A DNA stretch of 64,000 nucleotides, taken from Sulfitobacter litoralis (GTDB taxonomy: Bacteria; Pseudomonadota; Alphaproteobacteria; Rhodobacterales; Rhodobacteraceae). The notes below the pieces were generated by a model. That model saw only the letters and a list, made by a program, of their open reading frames with translations, did not search any database and was not told where the DNA came from. The position numbers and the translations under genes are program-made. Location: NCBI RefSeq assembly GCF_900103185.1, contig NZ_FNJD01000007.1, positions 62,001 to 126,000 on the forward strand. Reading direction: 5' to 3'. Positions 62,917 to 64,000 of this stretch are shown here, piece by piece; within the stretch, counting starts at the first letter, position 1; each line of letters starts with the position of its first letter.

Positions 62917-63601
62917 CGGCGGCATCCAACATGTCTTCGGCAAGGGTAATCCCGCCGGGATGGCCAACATCGCACCAGCGCCCGGGGTATGCCAACCCGT
63001 ACATCCGCCCACAGTCTAGCATCACGTCCCACAAGAGGTTAAGCGAGAAGGCACGCTCTGAAATCGTCTCTATCAGGTCGGTTTTGATGATCTGCACTCC
63101 GCCATAGACGACACCCGGCCCGCGTTTCAGCTGACCGTCGGCATCCATCGTAAAGTCGCCGTTACCGGCGTGACCCACAGCTTGCGCCACGGGCACACCC
63201 ATCAGAAGTGCGTCCATCTTCGCAGGGTCCCATGCATCCGCCAGCAGGGACAGTGGGTTGGGGCCGGCCCAGATCGCATCGGTGTTCATGGTAAAGACGG
63301 GCCCGTTGCCCAGCAGTGGCAGCGCATTGCGCAGCCCGCCGCCGGTTTCCAGAATATCGGGCTGTTCCACAATCGTCTGCACGTCGCGCCCTGCCAGATG
63401 ATCCAGCAATGCCTGAGGCTTATAATGCAGGTTTACGATAATGCGTTCCGGCGCGATACCGCGCGCCAGATCTAACGCATGGTCGATCAGGGGGCGCCCC
63501 GCGACGGGGATCATCGGCTTGGGCTGGTCTTTGGTCAGATGCTGCATCCGCGTACCAAATCCGGCGGCAAACATCATTACGGCTTTGGGGGCGTTGCGCA
63601 T
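62909..63601 (-). CDS. murU: Nucleotidyltransferase, N-acetylmuramate-1-phosphate uridylyltransferase (MurU-like)
   Basis: Sugar-phosphate nucleotidyltransferase of 230 residues with [20 protein letters not shown] (11-30), [28 protein letters not shown] and FTMNTDAIW. With the preceding AmgK-like kinase it matches the cell-wall recycling route AmgK-MurU, which makes UDP-MurNAc directly from MurNAc and bypasses de novo synthesis, giving fosfomycin tolerance in Pseudomonas. Overlaps the kinase by 25 nt and addB by 8 nt. Confidence 0.88.
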   Translation of the reverse strand: MRNAPKAVMMFAAGFGTRMQHLTKDQPKPMIPVAGRPLIDHALDLARGIAPERIIVNLHYKPQALLDHLAGRDVQTIVEQPDILETGGGLRNALPLLGNGPVFTMNTDAIWAGPNPLSLLADAWDPAKMDALLMGVPVAQAVGHAGNGDFTMDADGQLKRGPGVVYGGVQIIKTDLIETISERAFSLNLLWDVMLDCGRMYGLAYPGRWCDVGHPGGITLAEDMLDAADV

Positions 63602-64000
63602 CTGGCTTTTAAATCCTCTAGAAAATCGGGGGACGGCACGGGAAGCGCGGCATGCAGCACCTCGGCCAGCGGTTCAAGCGCCGGATTATCAAGGTTGCGC
63701 TGCACATAACCCCAAACACGAGGGATAAAGTCGACATAATGCGCCTTGCCATCGCGCAGGCATAGCCGTGCAAATATTCCCAGAATCCGCAGGTTTCGTT
63801 GCAGCCCGAGCAGCGCATAGGCGCTGCGGAAGGCGGCGTCGTTTTGCCCGCTGTACTGGATATAATGCGCGATCATTGCCGCTTCGATCTGCGGGGCCAC
63901 ATCGCGCCGCGCGTCTTGCAGGATCGACACCAGATCATAGGCGGGATGGCCTTGCAGTGCGTCTTGAAAATCCAGCAGCCCGACGCGGGCAGAACCGGAA
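63577..64000 (-). CDS. amgK: N-acetylmuramate/N-acetylglucosamine kinase, AmgK-like (5' part outside window)
   Basis: C-terminal part of an aminoglycoside-phosphotransferase-family protein; the frame is open to the window edge. The metal-binding region [18 protein letters not shown] is visible, followed by [13 protein letters not shown] and [13 protein letters not shown], all seen in AmgK-type kinases, often annotated as aminoglycoside phosphotransferase. The 25-nt overlap with murU supports an anomeric MurNAc kinase role. The N-terminal catalytic loop lies beyond the window, so catalytic residues upstream cannot be checked. Confidence 0.85.
   Translation of the reverse strand, partial: SGSARVGLLDFQDALQGHPAYDLVSILQDARRDVAPQIEAAMIAHYIQYSGQNDAAFRSAYALLGLQRNLRILGIFARLCLRDGKAHYVDFIPRVWGYVQRNLDNPALEPLAEVLHAALPVPSPDFLEDLKARCATPPKP

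Noticed and set aside
63577-64000. Aminoglycoside phosphotransferase resistance gene at the window end
   Set aside because: The overlap with murU identifies it as the AmgK recycling kinase instead.
1-64000. tRNA, rRNA, CRISPR, insertion sequence, prophage or defence island
   Set aside because: I looked for cloverleaf arms, regularly spaced repeats, transposase or integrase motifs and phage genes and saw none; gene content and order are core chromosomal.

Overview
This 64 kb window looks like the replication-origin neighbourhood of a marine alphaproteobacterium of the Roseobacter group (Rhodobacterales). Evidence for that placement is the alphaproteobacterial gene order rho-hemJ / maf-aroE-coaE-dnaQ-secB, the mnmE-mnmG-rsmG-parA-parB block with parS sites inside coding sequence, alphaproteobacterial-type addA/addB, a NavAb/NavSp1-type sodium channel, and the amgK-murU pair. 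Species cannot be given from sequence alone. About 66 protein genes are supported. No tRNA, rRNA, insertion sequence, prophage or CRISPR array was seen; this is ordinary, densely packed core chromosome.

Layout. 1-3957 (minus): nusA (cut by the window edge), rimP with its own promoter and an attenuator-like leader hairpin, a truncated solute-binding protein and prolyl aminopeptidase. 4006-9000: ubiG, then a minus cluster (comF, grxC, nitrilase, MarR), then an NDUFAF5-like methyltransferase and ferrochelatase. 9.1-12.2 kb: an envelope cluster (tiny exported membrane protein, two L,D-transpeptidases, a CAP-domain lipoprotein, a voltage-gated Na+ channel). 12.2-20 kb: RNA m5U methyltransferase, a two-gene ABC exporter, CCA-adding enzyme, CoA pyrophosphatase, Hsp33. 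20-23.5 kb: Nudix enzyme, a REC-PP2C response regulator, a divergent Hpt protein and ilvA. 23.7-31 kb: argG, a small exported protein, a sulfotransferase-like/aminotransferase pair, periplasmic msrA, a ribokinase-family kinase and maeB. 31.2-38 kb: mutS, grpE-hrcA, rph-rdgB-hemW.

38.1-45.5 kb (minus) is parB-parA-rsmG-mnmG-mnmE-rho-hemJ, and 45.9-48.6 kb (plus) is maf-aroE-coaE-dnaQ. Between the two divergent arms lies a 404-bp AT-rich non-coding stretch with one perfect and several near-perfect DnaA boxes: the predicted oriC. Two perfect 16-bp parS palindromes lie 3.3 and 5.2 kb away, so the window holds origin, partition proteins and centromere together. 48.6-56.5 kb carries secB, fxsA, a Tim44-like protein, mltA, smr, an MFS transporter, hslVU, a phosphotransferase and trxA. 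56.6-64 kb is one overlapping operon amgK-murU-addB-addA.

The strongest points for a second look are non-coding: the oriC/parS architecture, a 13-bp inverted repeat that buries the start codon of the MFS gene, and a promoter-leader-terminator arrangement before rimP-nusA. The most interesting gene-level observations are a sulfotransferase-like gene translationally coupled to a class IV aminotransferase, and a REC-PP2C/Hpt pair. I did not find a clearly undescribed multi-gene system and do not claim one.
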